In this document: piece after piece, positions 52,926 through 62,096 of the stretch
Layout: the number at the start of each line of letters is the position of its first letter
Position numbering within the stretch: position 1 is the first letter of the stretch
Origin: JAPLDP01 sp964628285
Lineage (GTDB): Bacteria; Bacteroidota; Bacteroidia; Bacteroidales; JAGONC01
NCBI GenBank assembly: GCA_964628285.1
Contig: CAZVNP010000009.1
Span: 16,696 to 80,695, forward strand
Length of the DNA stretch: 64,000 nucleotides
Direction of reading: 5' to 3'
Position numbers and translations under genes: made by a program
Notes under the pieces: model-generated
Told to the model about the DNA's origin: nothing
Database searches by the model: none
The model's input: only the letters and a program-made list of their open reading frames with translations

Positions 52926-53053
52926 AGTACTGATTATTAATTTATTATACCTCAGAGATTCCCGTCATTATCTGAAGTCTTCAAGGATGACTCTGCCTTG
53001 GCTAAAGGGCATGATCATATCCTGGCAGATACCTTGTCCATGCCAGAGACTTC

Positions 53054-55123
53054 CTATTCCCTGACGATCTTACGACTTTCGGAGAAGGCTGCTCCCCTGA
53101 CATTCAATAGATAAAGCCCGCGGGTTAATCCCCTTACATTGAGAATCATTTTGTTAATCTTTCTGTTAACCGGTGGTCCGCTCCTCACGAGTCTCCCGTC
53201 GGCTGTGAAGATTTGAATTTTCAGGTCATCCTCTACAGTCTGACCAAATTCGATTGTCAGAAAGTCGGTAAAAGGATTGGGATAACAAGTCAGTGAAACC
53301 TTTGTCACCGGATCAACGGTACCGGCGAATGGAGAGAACGCATAGATCCTGCCGTCCATGATACAGATCCAGGCCTGGGCGGGTCCCGGACTGAAAAAGC
53401 CGGTGATCTGGGAAGAAAAATTCGATGAATGGCAGTTCAGTTCTTCCTCCCAGGTGTCACCGGCATCGTGGGTGCGGTAGACGCTATAATAGTCGGTGAT
53501 CAGACCGGTCCTCGTATCATAGAAGAACATATTCTGTGGCATAACAAAGTCAACGCCGAGGTCGGTCCATGTGGTGCCACCGTCGACGGTCCGGAACACT
53601 TTACCATGGAAAGAAAGGATATACCCATGAAGACGGTCGGTAAACTGTACCTTGCTCAGGTCGTATTCCGGCAATGACCTTCCACTCCATGATCTGCCGC
53701 CATCGGTGGTATGGCCCGCGAATCCCTGAACACCGACAGCCCATCCTTCGAAGTGATTCAGGAAACAGATATCGGCAAGATATCTCAGTGTATCGAAAAT
53801 ATATGTCTCCCAGTCCTGTCCGCCATTTACTGTCCTGAAAAACCTGTTCGGGGCGGCGCACAGGAATCCCGTATCAGCGTTAAGAAACTGCATATCGGTA
53901 TAAAGAACCGAATCAAACGGCATATTGATGACTTCCCATGAAACACCGGCATCAAAGGTCTTTAGCAATTCAGAATGATCGGTCACGGCAAATCCTGTTT
54001 CTTCCGTAATAATATCCATATGCAACAGATTCCCCTTGTTTCCTGCCGCCATTTCCGTCCAGCTGACACCACCGTCTCCCGAATGCATGAAGTTTTTGTT
54101 CGGGTATTCCTGGACGATCCATCCATTAAAGCTGTTGAAGAAAGCGATGCCGGTAAAACGGTCGTTGACCCTTTTCCATGTCACCCCGCCATCGGTGGTT
54201 CTGAGTGAATTGCCGATCCCGGCAGCTATACCTGTGTAGTCATCGGTGAAAGAAAAATCAGTAACGGCGTTGGAAAAATACATTTCGATCATCCTGTAGC
54301 TTTCCCAGCCGTCTGTTGTCCGGGCAGTATGTCCTGTCGACCCGCCGAGAAAAGCTTCAGAGTCATTGAAGAAAAACATGGTCACCGGATGAAGATAAGG
54401 AATGTCCGCCCCCGTTATCCAGTTAAAACCGCCGTCTTTGCTTAGAAAGAGTTTTCCGTCTCTATCGCAGCACCATACCATCGATTCATTTAAAAATTGA
54501 ACGTCTACCAGGTAACCTGCGGGCGGGTGCGCCTCGGACCAGCTCTGACCACCGTCAGCTGTCGTCATAATGATTGGGTAAAGTGATTCAATATCATTTC
54601 CGATTGCGCAACCATGGAAGACATCGTAAAAATGAACATCCCAGAAAAAATAATGTTCCCCTATAACAAAATGATGCAATGTCAACCAGTCATTCCCTCC
54701 GTCATATGTCACAAAAACGGTCCTGTAAGATCCCGCCACCCAGCCTGTATCGGGATTGAGGAAATAGACGGCGTTCATATCCAGGCCGAGGGGATTGGGC
54801 AGTGATTGCAATGCCCAGTTTTTTCCTCCGTCGGCCGTGTGAAGCAACTCGGACCATCCCACAACCCAGCCGCTGAGGCTGTCGGTAAAGAACACATCGG
54901 CATACTGATAATTCTCATGATGATATTGTTCCTCCCACGTTTTGCCCCAGTCAGGACTAAAATAGACTGAGCCGCCACTTTCCCCCCAGATATGGGTGGT
55001 ATCTACCATGAAAACAGTACCGATGCTTAAGCTGGTGTCGGAACCATAAATGAGTCGCCACTGCTCCTGTGGAAGGGCGACAGGTCCCAAAAGGATGAAA
55101 CCAATGACGGTATACTTCTTCAT
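53054..55123 (-). CDS. Secreted YCF48/BNR-repeat protein with T9SS sorting domain
   Basis: 689 residues from the ATG at 55123, which starts a signal peptide (KKYTVIGFILLGPVALP); an upstream ATG at 55156 would add 11 residues. The body is a run of at least eleven repeats with 'TTDGGxTW'-type cores (TADGGKNWALQS, TYDGGNDWLTL, TTADGGQSWSEA, SKDGGFNWIT, TTDGGVTWKRV, TVDGGTTWTDL) alternating with 'FxNxxxGWxxG' strands. This is the YCF48/photosystem-II-assembly-like beta-propeller, here a surface protein. The C-terminal CYPNPFTDFLTIEF ... LTRGLYLLNVRG ... RKIVRE is a T9SS type A sorting domain. Its ligand is unknown. A relative of the gene at 62783. Confidence 0.9.
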   Translation of the reverse strand: MKKYTVIGFILLGPVALPQEQWRLIYGSDTSLSIGTVFMVDTTHIWGESGGSVYFSPDWGKTWEEQYHHENYQYADVFFTDSLSGWVVGWSELLHTADGGKNWALQSLPNPLGLDMNAVYFLNPDTGWVAGSYRTVFVTYDGGNDWLTLHHFVIGEHYFFWDVHFYDVFHGCAIGNDIESLYPIIMTTADGGQSWSEAHPPAGYLVDVQFLNESMVWCCDRDGKLFLSKDGGFNWITGADIPYLHPVTMFFFNDSEAFLGGSTGHTARTTDGWESYRMIEMYFSNAVTDFSFTDDYTGIAAGIGNSLRTTDGGVTWKRVNDRFTGIAFFNSFNGWIVQEYPNKNFMHSGDGGVSWTEMAAGNKGNLLHMDIITEETGFAVTDHSELLKTFDAGVSWEVINMPFDSVLYTDMQFLNADTGFLCAAPNRFFRTVNGGQDWETYIFDTLRYLADICFLNHFEGWAVGVQGFAGHTTDGGRSWSGRSLPEYDLSKVQFTDRLHGYILSFHGKVFRTVDGGTTWTDLGVDFVMPQNMFFYDTRTGLITDYYSVYRTHDAGDTWEEELNCHSSNFSSQITGFFSPGPAQAWICIMDGRIYAFSPFAGTVDPVTKVSLTCYPNPFTDFLTIEFGQTVEDDLKIQIFTADGRLVRSGPPVNRKINKMILNVRGLTRGLYLLNVRGAAFSESRKIVRE

Positions 55124-55185
55124 GTCAAAAATATTTTTATCATAAAACGATGACATGATATAAAGATTGTCTTAATGAGTCAAAA

Positions 55186-55317
55186 AGAGGCTGTATTAAA
55201 ACTCTTTTTCTAACGGAGTGGTTGGAAGATAACGGAAAACATTGAGGAATAAAGGATTGATTAAATACTCTGCGCTCTTTGCAGTTAATTAATAAGGTTA
55301 GTTGTGATACAGTCTCT
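55186..55317. repeat. 132-bp element with imperfect terminal inverted repeats
   Basis: Left end AGAGGCTGTATTAAAAC, right end GTTGTGATACAGTCTCT; the right end's complement matches the left at 14 of 17 positions. A near-copy of the left end is at 52856. No open frame inside. The shape resembles a miniature inverted-repeat element, but I cannot identify a parent transposon. Confidence 0.55.
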
Positions 55318-55405
55318 GGTGATTTTTTCAGCGAGGTGATCAGGCCATCACAGTAAAGAAAATTCATATAAAATTTTACTATTTGGATAACATCTGGATA
55401 TTGCA

Positions 55406-55413
55406 TACCTTTG
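55406..55413 (+). promoter_or_regulatory. -7 promoter element (TACCTTTG) for the glycosyltransferase gene
   Basis: Exact TAnnTTTG with TTTGG 22-24 bases upstream, a good -33 spacing. It rules out the open-frame start at 55411 and points to ATG 55438 or 55453. Confidence 0.6.
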
Positions 55414-55437
55414 AAACGCTTGTCATATTCCTGCCTC

Positions 55438-56619
55438 ATGCGAGATATAGATATGGAGACCCGCCGTCACAAGATGAACCACCGGTTTGCCGGCACCAGA
55501 TGTCTCCATATCGGAATGGTGGTCGACGCTTACGAGAACACCAAGAACGGCGCTTCGATCTCCACCAAGCGGTTCGTCGATCTTTTAAGGAAGGTGCACA
55601 ACGTGACGGTTCTCACCACCGGTGAGCCGGCACCCGGCAAGATAGTCTTCCGGCAGTTTTATGTTCCGCTGGCCAGCCGGATCATGAAACGCATGAAAGC
55701 CCCCATGGCCGTTCCCCAGCGGAAGATTCTGAAGAAGGTGATCCGCGGACTGGATATCCTTCATGTTCAGTTTCCCTTTTATCTCGGAGTAAAAGCCATC
55801 AGGATAGCCCGTAAAGCTGGCGTGCCGGTGGTTTCAACGTTTCATATCCAGGCCGAGCACTTAGCCATGAATGCCGGCATAAAATCCCGCAAGTTCATCC
55901 GTCTCTGTTACCATTTATGGCTCAAGCACGTTTATAACAAATCCGACATCGTGATCTGCCCCAGCCGTTTTGCGCAGGAGGAGCTGACCCGGTACGGGCT
56001 CACGGCCAAAAGCGTCATCATCTCCAACGGTCTGCTGCCCATCTACCGGCCGCTAAAGGTGGACAGGGAGTCGCCGCTCAGGGATAAGTTCGTCATCCTT
56101 TCGGTGGGACGCTATGCTCCGGAGAAAAGACATGACATGATCATCACCGCCGTCCATGACTCATGGCACAAAGACCGGATACAGCTGATACTCATCGGCG
56201 ACGGGCCCAGGAAAGAGAAGCTGCAGAGCTTCGGGAAGATTCTTCCCAACCCGCCTCTTTTCTATACTCTTTCGTCGGAGGAGCTGGTCTATTTTTACAA
56301 TATGGCCGACCTGTACATTCATGCCGCAGTGATCGAGGTGGAATGCATGACCGTGCTGGAAGCCATGGGCTGTGGCCTGCCCTCGCTCATCGCCGACAGC
56401 GCCATGAGCGCCACCCCACAGTTCGCCCTCGACGACCGCTTTCTGTTCGAATGCGATAACCACCTCCACCTGACCTCCAGGATCGACTACTGGATCACCC
56501 ATCCCGAAGAGCTCGAAAAGACCAGGAAACGTTATCATCAGCTGTCGGAAAATTACCGGATTGAGAATTCATATGACAGGCTGACGGAGGTGTATGACAG
56601 CCTCATAAATCCATCCTGA
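55438..56619 (+). CDS. GT4-type glycosyltransferase
   Basis: 393 residues from ATG 55438; ATG 55453 and 55474 are alternatives. It has the two-domain GT-B fold. The N-terminal acceptor domain reads CLHIGMVVDAYENTKNGASISTKRFVDLLRK. The C-terminal donor domain reads FVILSVGRYAPEKRHDMIITAV, LILIGDGPRKEKLQ and the EX7E region IEVECMTVLEAMGCGLPSLIADSAMSATPQFA. It resembles glycolipid-forming or EPS glycosyltransferases. No membrane helix is obvious. It stands alone on the plus strand with its own promoter; acceptor and donor are unknown. Confidence 0.9.
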   Translation: MRDIDMETRRHKMNHRFAGTRCLHIGMVVDAYENTKNGASISTKRFVDLLRKVHNVTVLTTGEPAPGKIVFRQFYVPLASRIMKRMKAPMAVPQRKILKKVIRGLDILHVQFPFYLGVKAIRIARKAGVPVVSTFHIQAEHLAMNAGIKSRKFIRLCYHLWLKHVYNKSDIVICPSRFAQEELTRYGLTAKSVIISNGLLPIYRPLKVDRESPLRDKFVILSVGRYAPEKRHDMIITAVHDSWHKDRIQLILIGDGPRKEKLQSFGKILPNPPLFYTLSSEELVYFYNMADLYIHAAVIEVECMTVLEAMGCGLPSLIADSAMSATPQFALDDRFLFECDNHLHLTSRIDYWITHPEELEKTRKRYHQLSENYRIENSYDRLTEVYDSLINPS

Positions 56620-56656
56620 CAGAAACAGGGATTCCGACCTATCATTGTTTCATTGA

Positions 56657-56741
56657 TTTCACCACATAGACACATCGGGCACAGGAGGAAAATTGCAAAG
56701 AAGCTGAATCTATTGTGGTCTATTGGGTCTATGTGGTGAAA
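56657..56741. repeat. 85-bp element with perfect 15-bp terminal inverted repeats
   Basis: TTTCACCACATAGAC at 56657-56671 and its exact complement GTCTATGTGGTGAAA at 56727-56741. The interior repeats variants of the same words (TCTATTGTGGTCTATTGGG). No coding frame. It looks like a small dispersed intergenic repeat between the glycosyltransferase and SDR genes. Confidence 0.75.
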
Positions 56742-56837
56742 AAGAAATATATCACCGGCTTTAAACAAACTATTCCAATTTGATGTTACTGAAATAAAAC
56801 GTTTATTTTCTTTATTTCTTAAACAAATTATACGTAT

Positions 56838-57533
56838 ATGTCCCAAACTCTCATCATTACCGGTGCCGGCGGCAACCTGGGAAAAGTTGTTACCACCCAG
56901 CTTGCTCGTTCCGGATACACCGTCGAAGCCACTCTTGGCCCGAGGGAAAATGTCTCCCCTTTTACATCGGAACCGGCCATTCATACGCGGCAGGTCGACC
57001 TGTATAATCCGAAAGCATCTGAAGATTTCGTCCGGTCTGTCTTTGAAAAACATGAGACGGTTCAGGCGGCCATCCTGTTGGCAGGAGGCTTTAAATTCGG
57101 TAAAGTCGCCGATATCACCAGCGAAGAGATGTTGGGCATGTATAAGCTGAACTTTGAGTCGGCATATAATATCGTCCGGCCCATATTGCCTTATTTTGAG
57201 AGACAGTCCGAGGGAGGCCAGATCATACTGGTCGGATCGCGGGCGCCGCTGAACCCGGCCGAAGGGAAAAACTATATCGCCTATGCCCTTTCCAAATCGC
57301 TGATCTTCAAGCTGTCGGAGGTCATCAATGCGGAATACAGGCATCAGAACATCTCATCGTACGTCATCGTACCGTCGACAATAGATACCCCCGGTAACCG
57401 CCACTCCATGCCCGATGCTGATTTCAGCCGCTGGGTGCCGCCCGGGAAAATCGCTGAAACCATCGATTTCCTTCTGACCGACACCGGCAGAATGATCAGG
57501 GAAACGGTGATCAAGATTTACAACCGGGCCTGA
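56838..57533 (+). CDS. Short-chain dehydrogenase/reductase family protein
   Basis: 231 residues. The cofactor motif GAGGNLGKVV follows the first strand (TLIITGAGG). LLAGGFKFG corresponds to the NAG region. The active-site Ser is in LVGSRAPLNPAEGKN, and Tyr-xxx-Lys in IAYALSKSLIFKL. VPSTIDTPGNRHSMPDADFSRWVPPGKIAETIDFLL is a typical SDR C-terminal stretch. The substrate cannot be guessed. It is alone on the plus strand between two minus- or plus-strand single genes. Confidence 0.88.
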   Translation: MSQTLIITGAGGNLGKVVTTQLARSGYTVEATLGPRENVSPFTSEPAIHTRQVDLYNPKASEDFVRSVFEKHETVQAAILLAGGFKFGKVADITSEEMLGMYKLNFESAYNIVRPILPYFERQSEGGQIILVGSRAPLNPAEGKNYIAYALSKSLIFKLSEVINAEYRHQNISSYVIVPSTIDTPGNRHSMPDADFSRWVPPGKIAETIDFLLTDTGRMIRETVIKIYNRA

Positions 57534-57548
57534 GCACAGGGGTGATAC

Positions 57549-58955
57549 TTACTTTTTGATGAACTTACCCGAGAAAATCCTCTCATTTGAGTAACACCGG
57601 ATCAGATAGGTGCCAGGTTGTAGATCACGGATACTGATCCGGTTCGATGTCAGGTGCAGGATGTTCTTAACCTGGTGTCCTCCCATGTCAAAAATAACGG
57701 CACTGTCGTAAGCGATGCCTTCCCTGCCGGAAAGTTCCAGCATGTCACCGGAAGGATTGGGGAAGCAGGTGACGGCCTCCGGCGGAACCGGCTCTTCGAT
57801 GCCGTTGGCCCACGACCCGAAGAGCCAGAGGTAAGCCGGCCTGAACTCCTGGCGCCAGAGGGCCTCGTTGTGAAAACCGCCGGCGACGACCTTAGAATAG
57901 ACCTCACCAGCATCAAAGCCGCAGCTTATGAGGCTGTCCTGCATGGCCAGCATGTCATTGACCGTTCCCGCGCCCTCCTGGTCGCCGCACATCTGGTACA
58001 CCGCCATCGGATAGTGCTTGCCGGCCTCACGCGTGAACGACCAGACAGTGTCGGAAAACCAATAGGAAGGTGAGAAGAGGCCTGCTTTGCTGAACACCTC
58101 CTGGAACTTCAGGGCGCCGTAGTGCGATATCAGGCCGCCCAGGGAGCTGCCCATGATGCCGGTGTGCTCCCTGCCGGGCAGCGTCCTGTAATGGGCATCG
58201 ATGTAAGGCTTAAGAGTTTCGACAATGAACGCTATGTACTGTCCCCCTTCACCGCCGCCGTATGCCGGGTTGACCCATGGTGAATATTCATCGATGCGCA
58301 GGAGGCCGCCATTGTCGATGCCGACGACGATAGGCACCTGGTAACCCTGTTCCGCCAACGTATTGAGCGTCTCATCCACCTGCCACTCCCCGGCGTACGA
58401 CGTGAAGGCATCAAACAGGTTCTGGCCGTCGTGCATGTATAGCACCGGGTAGCTTTTCATGGTGGAGTCATAATCGGGCGGCAGGTAAAGCCAGATGCGG
58501 CGTGTTCGGTTCAGCTGCGGCATATAAAACGAATCGGACATCATCGTCACATTGGCCGCCGCCGTAGTGCCGCCGCCACCGTAATCCCTCCAGTTATAAA
58601 TGATGATATGCACCGTGTCGTCGTTGCCGAAGGTGAACTGCCGGTTAGGGATCTCTTCACCCATAGGACCCTTCTCAACGGTCTCCCAGCTGCCGCGGGT
58701 GAATTTGTATTGGTACGTGGTGCCTTCAGGCTGCGCCGGAAAAGTGATGGTCCATTTATCTTCAATTTGAGGGTTCTTGTGAAGGACATAGACCGGGTCG
58801 CCGGGGTTCCAGCCGTTGAAATCACCCGCTATATAAATGGAGTCCTCCGGCGGGGTGTAGGCCGGCAGCGAATCGATGATGCATGTGGCCTGCGAAAAAA
58901 GCGATGTAACCATCACCACATTCAAAAGAAAAAATAGAATAAAAGTTTTTTTCAT
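57549..58955 (-). CDS. Secreted esterase (alpha/beta hydrolase) with N-terminal glycogen-binding-like domain and T9SS sorting domain
   Basis: 468 residues from ATG 58955. After the signal peptide (FILFFLLNVVMVTSLFS) comes a beta-sandwich of the CBM48/CBM20-like type (DSIYIAGDFNGWNPGDPVYVL ... YQYKFTRGSWETVEKG). The central domain is an esterase-D-like hydrolase: RRIWLYLPPDYDSTMKSYPVLYMHDGQNLFDAF, nucleophile GIMGSSLGGLISHYGAL, and a late His in GGFHNEALWRQEF. The C-terminus (CFPNPSGDMLELSG ... LQPGTYLIRCYSNERIFSGKFIKK) is a T9SS type A sorting domain. Likely a surface or secreted carbohydrate (acyl/feruloyl-type) esterase. The substrate is inferred, not shown. Confidence 0.9.
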   Translation of the reverse strand: MKKTFILFFLLNVVMVTSLFSQATCIIDSLPAYTPPEDSIYIAGDFNGWNPGDPVYVLHKNPQIEDKWTITFPAQPEGTTYQYKFTRGSWETVEKGPMGEEIPNRQFTFGNDDTVHIIIYNWRDYGGGGTTAAANVTMMSDSFYMPQLNRTRRIWLYLPPDYDSTMKSYPVLYMHDGQNLFDAFTSYAGEWQVDETLNTLAEQGYQVPIVVGIDNGGLLRIDEYSPWVNPAYGGGEGGQYIAFIVETLKPYIDAHYRTLPGREHTGIMGSSLGGLISHYGALKFQEVFSKAGLFSPSYWFSDTVWSFTREAGKHYPMAVYQMCGDQEGAGTVNDMLAMQDSLISCGFDAGEVYSKVVAGGFHNEALWRQEFRPAYLWLFGSWANGIEEPVPPEAVTCFPNPSGDMLELSGREGIAYDSAVIFDMGGHQVKNILHLTSNRISIRDLQPGTYLIRCYSNERIFSGKFIKK

Positions 58956-59103
58956 CGTCAATATTTTAATTGGAATCCGGTTGACCTTTTTTTAAACGCA
59001 CTGGCGCAAAGAATGCGCAATGTCCGCAATGAAAAATAATTGATTCCACCCATCTTAAAGTTACCCACCCATTGGCTCCCCGATTCTGCTTCATATAAAG
59101 TAC

Positions 59104-59178
59104 CCAACAATATAACACTATAACAATACAACAATAACCCCCTTAACAATCGAACCATTGAACAATTGAGCATTTGAA
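59104..59178. repeat. ACAATA/AACAATTGA-type low-complexity repeat
   Basis: Irregular repeats of AACAATA, ATAACA and GAACAATTGA between the esterase and thioesterase genes. CAACAATATAACA and GAACAATTGA recur at 63961-63990 inside the last gene of the window. Confidence 0.6.
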
Positions 59179-59183
59179 CCCCC

Positions 59184-59609
59184 TCACCCCTCCCTGACCT
59201 TCTCCAGAAACATTTCCGGCAACCTCGCCACCCTCCTCTTCTCATAGTCATAGGCAATAAGCTTTGTAGTGCCGTTCATCACTTCGGCCCTGTCGTGCAG
59301 GTAACGCACCGTGTACTTCAGCGTGAACGACGTGGTGGTGACCTCCTCAACGCTCACATCCACGGTGAGCCGGTCGTGCAGGAACAGCTCTTTTCTGAAA
59401 TGGACATGGGCCTCGCTCATAATGATGCCCTTGTCTTCCCCGATGTTCTTCTCCGAGAAGCCCAGAAATTCGAGAAAGGCTATCCGTGCATCCTGGAAAA
59501 GAAGCAGCGATCTATCATTGCCCATGTGACCGCCATAATTGATGTCCCCAATCCTGACTTCATAGCCCAGGATGTTTTTTACGGATATCCATTTCACCGC
59601 ATCATGCAT
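59184..59609 (-). CDS. Acyl-CoA thioesterase-like hotdog protein (4HBT family)
   Basis: 141 residues. The start VRIGDINYGGHMGNDRSLLLFQDARIAFLEFLG carries the 4HBT hotdog helix with the conserved GHMGND region. HVHFRKELFLHDRLTVDVSVEE and FTLKYTVRYLHDRAEVMNGTTKLIAYDYEKRRVARLPEMF complete the fold. It should hydrolyse acyl-CoA thioesters; substrate unknown. It stands alone on the minus strand, 97 bases from the divergent TonB-receptor gene. Confidence 0.88.
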   Translation of the reverse strand: MHDAVKWISVKNILGYEVRIGDINYGGHMGNDRSLLLFQDARIAFLEFLGFSEKNIGEDKGIIMSEAHVHFRKELFLHDRLTVDVSVEEVTTTSFTLKYTVRYLHDRAEVMNGTTKLIAYDYEKRRVARLPEMFLEKVREG

Positions 59610-59705
59610 TTCACTTTGTCATTAAGTGATACGTCGTGCCAATTTATGATTTTTTCATTATACCACTGAAATTTATTTTAAATTTAACGCTTCAAATCCG
59701 GGACG

Positions 59706-62096
59706 ATGTCATGGATCTTTAACACATCATTACCTTCCTTTAAACGCCACCGTTTCATCCCGTTCCTTCTTGCCTGCGCCTGTAGTCTCCTTTCTCCTGC
59801 CCTCGCTCATTCCCAGGTGTGTGGTCAGATCGTCCTGGGGCAGGCTCAGAAAGAATATGAGGCGGGGCGTCTGCAGCAGGTCATCGCCCTCATCGAGCCC
59901 TGTCTGGCGACAGGCTTCAGCCGTGATGAGCAGATCCAGGCTTACCGTCTGCTGGCGTTGACTTACCTGGCCAACGATGATGCCGACAGCACCAGGATGA
60001 TGGCCGAGCACATCGTGGAGCTGGATCCCAACTACATGCCCAACACCGTCTTTGATCCGCCGCGTTACGTCGCCATCATCGAAAGCATCAGGAAGCCGCT
60101 CACGAGCTTAGTCACGGCCTCGCGCCAGGTGGAGCCCATCGGTGAGGCGCCGGTGCCCGTGACGGTCATCACCGAGGAGATGGTACGCAACAGCGGCGCC
60201 AGGAACCTCAAAGAGCTGCTCTGCCTGTATGTCCCGGGCATGACGGCCGTGGAAGACCACAACGAGCTGAACATCGCCATGCGGGGCGTCTATGCCTCGT
60301 CGCAACAGAAGATACTCATCATGCTCAACGGCCACCGCCTTAACTCCAGAGCTTATTCCGAGGCCGACCCCGATTTCAGCATCTCCCTCGGCAAGATCAA
60401 ACAGATCGAGGTGCTGCGGGGACCTGCCTCGTCACTGTACGGCAACGTGGCGCTGACGTCGGTCATCAACATCATCACCAAAAAAGGACAGGATGTCGAC
60501 GGCGTGAAGGTGTCGGCCGGTGTGGGCAATTTCGGGCAGGCCAAGGCCGATTTCCTGCTGGGCAAGCAGTTCAACCGCAGCAACGACATCTTAGTCTGGG
60601 GAAGCTATTACCGTTCCGACGGCGAGGAGCATTACATCCCCCAGGAACAGGATCACTCACCCAACCCGGTGAGCGGTTATGCCATCCTAGGCGGTTTCAG
60701 GGACCGTCCGTCGTATGATGCAGGCGTGGTCTACGACCAGGGTCACCTCTCGCTGCTGGGCAATGTCCGCTACTGCAAATACACCGAACCTTTCTCGGCC
60801 GGCGGCATTACGGGCGAGGTATATGATTACGGCGAATACAGGACCTTTCAGGGTACCGGGCCGGGGCTGTCATCAGGCTCATCGCATGCCGAGCTTAAAT
60901 ACAGCAACGACCTCGGCCAAGGCTGGGACATCATGGCGGTGGGCAACCTCGACCTCAATGCCGTGTTGGCGTGTCTCGTCGTGAACCCGGTGATAGGCCA
61001 GTCGGGCAAGATATTCTGGAACGAGATAAGCTATGGCGGCGTCATACAGCTCAAGAAAAGGTATGACCTCAAAACCTGGGGCAACGGGAATATCCTGGGC
61101 GGGGTACAGACCGATGACATGAAGCTCATCGACAGCTTTTACCTCTTAGGCACCAACGGCCAGTTCGACACCGTCATGGACAACAGCAAAAAACCCCTCC
61201 TCGACAAAGGAAAGGAGGACATCTATTCGGGATTCCTTCAGATCAAGCACCGCCTGGGTGAGAAGATCATCCTCAACCTGGGCGCACGTTACGACAATAA
61301 AAAAAGACACCTGGGTAAGAATGTCGAGGACTTCAGCCCGCGGTTATCGGTTATTTTCACCCCTTCGTCACTGGTCGACATGAAGTTGTCGTACGCCCAG
61401 TCGTTTGTCGATGCGCCCTACTGGTACCGTTACAACTCCCTGCCCAGCTACAAAGGCTCCGCGAACCTGTTACCCGAGCATCTGAGATCGGTGCAGTTCA
61501 CCGCCGATTTCCATTTCCTTGACCAAAAGTGCAACCTGGGGCTGAACGCCTTTTACAACAGGCTCCGCGACTTTATCTACCGTGATCCCAACGCCACCGG
61601 TGACATGCCGCGGTATAAAAATGCAGGGCGTCTCGAATCCGCCGGCGTGGAAGGCGAAATGTCTTACCTCGCGGCACGGGTGCATGTCAGGGCCAATACG
61701 ACGTGGCAGTATGCCATCGACGCCGTGGATTATGGCGTCATCGGCAACCGTATCGACAACATCCCTGAATGGACCGGTAATCTTATCCTCGACCTGAATC
61801 CTCTTTTCAGAAAGTATAACGGGCTGTGGATCAACTGCACGCTCCATTATGTCGGTATGGAATCCTCACCTGTCAACACCTTCCTGAACGGCGAGGCCTA
61901 TCACAACCCCGAGCTCACCGTCGAGCCCGCAGCCATCGTCAATGCCGGGTTCCATCTGCCCGATCTGCGTGGCTTCAGTCTCGACTTTACCGTCTATAAC
62001 ATCTTCAACACCGCCTACCTGCAAGGCGGCAGCACGCCCTTTCCCTACCCCCAGGAAGGCCGCTGGTTCCTGATGACGGCAGGGTACAAATTCTAA
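59706..62096 (+). CDS. TonB-dependent outer-membrane receptor with helical N-terminal domain
   Basis: 796 residues. The signal peptide (FIPFLLACACSLLSPALAHS) is followed by about 100 residues of TPR-like helices (AQKEYEAGRLQQVIALIEPCL, LALTYLANDDADSTRMMAEHIVELDPNY). Then comes the plug domain: PVPVTVITEEMVRNSGARNLKELLCLYVPGM and IKQIEVLRGPASSLYGNVALTSVINIITKKG. The barrel continues to a final aromatic strand (RWFLMTAGYKF) with the expected terminal Phe. The usual carboxypeptidase-regulatory-like domain of Bacteroidota receptors is missing, and no SusD partner is next to it. The substrate is unknown; candidates are iron chelates, vitamins or peptides. Confidence 0.93.
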   Translation: MSWIFNTSLPSFKRHRFIPFLLACACSLLSPALAHSQVCGQIVLGQAQKEYEAGRLQQVIALIEPCLATGFSRDEQIQAYRLLALTYLANDDADSTRMMAEHIVELDPNYMPNTVFDPPRYVAIIESIRKPLTSLVTASRQVEPIGEAPVPVTVITEEMVRNSGARNLKELLCLYVPGMTAVEDHNELNIAMRGVYASSQQKILIMLNGHRLNSRAYSEADPDFSISLGKIKQIEVLRGPASSLYGNVALTSVINIITKKGQDVDGVKVSAGVGNFGQAKADFLLGKQFNRSNDILVWGSYYRSDGEEHYIPQEQDHSPNPVSGYAILGGFRDRPSYDAGVVYDQGHLSLLGNVRYCKYTEPFSAGGITGEVYDYGEYRTFQGTGPGLSSGSSHAELKYSNDLGQGWDIMAVGNLDLNAVLACLVVNPVIGQSGKIFWNEISYGGVIQLKKRYDLKTWGNGNILGGVQTDDMKLIDSFYLLGTNGQFDTVMDNSKKPLLDKGKEDIYSGFLQIKHRLGEKIILNLGARYDNKKRHLGKNVEDFSPRLSVIFTPSSLVDMKLSYAQSFVDAPYWYRYNSLPSYKGSANLLPEHLRSVQFTADFHFLDQKCNLGLNAFYNRLRDFIYRDPNATGDMPRYKNAGRLESAGVEGEMSYLAARVHVRANTTWQYAIDAVDYGVIGNRIDNIPEWTGNLILDLNPLFRKYNGLWINCTLHYVGMESSPVNTFLNGEAYHNPELTVEPAAIVNAGFHLPDLRGFSLDFTVYNIFNTAYLQGGSTPFPYPQEGRWFLMTAGYKF

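Larger units (their letters stand above)
52552..53053. other. Gene-poor region with repeats between tRNA-Leu and the YCF48 protein gene
   Basis: About 500 bases with no protein-coding gene that I can support. It holds a GC-rich patch near 52705-52745, a simple repeat (CACTCA/CACCC, 52790-52818), a tRNA 3' fragment (52824-52851), one end of a dispersed repeat (52856-52872) and a CCGCAGAGG-type repeat (52887-52925). Confidence 0.6.

Noticed and set aside
59626..59641. Sigma-54-like -24 box (TTGGCACG on the minus strand) upstream of the thioesterase gene
   Set aside because: The -12 GC doublet is missing at the required 10-base spacing.
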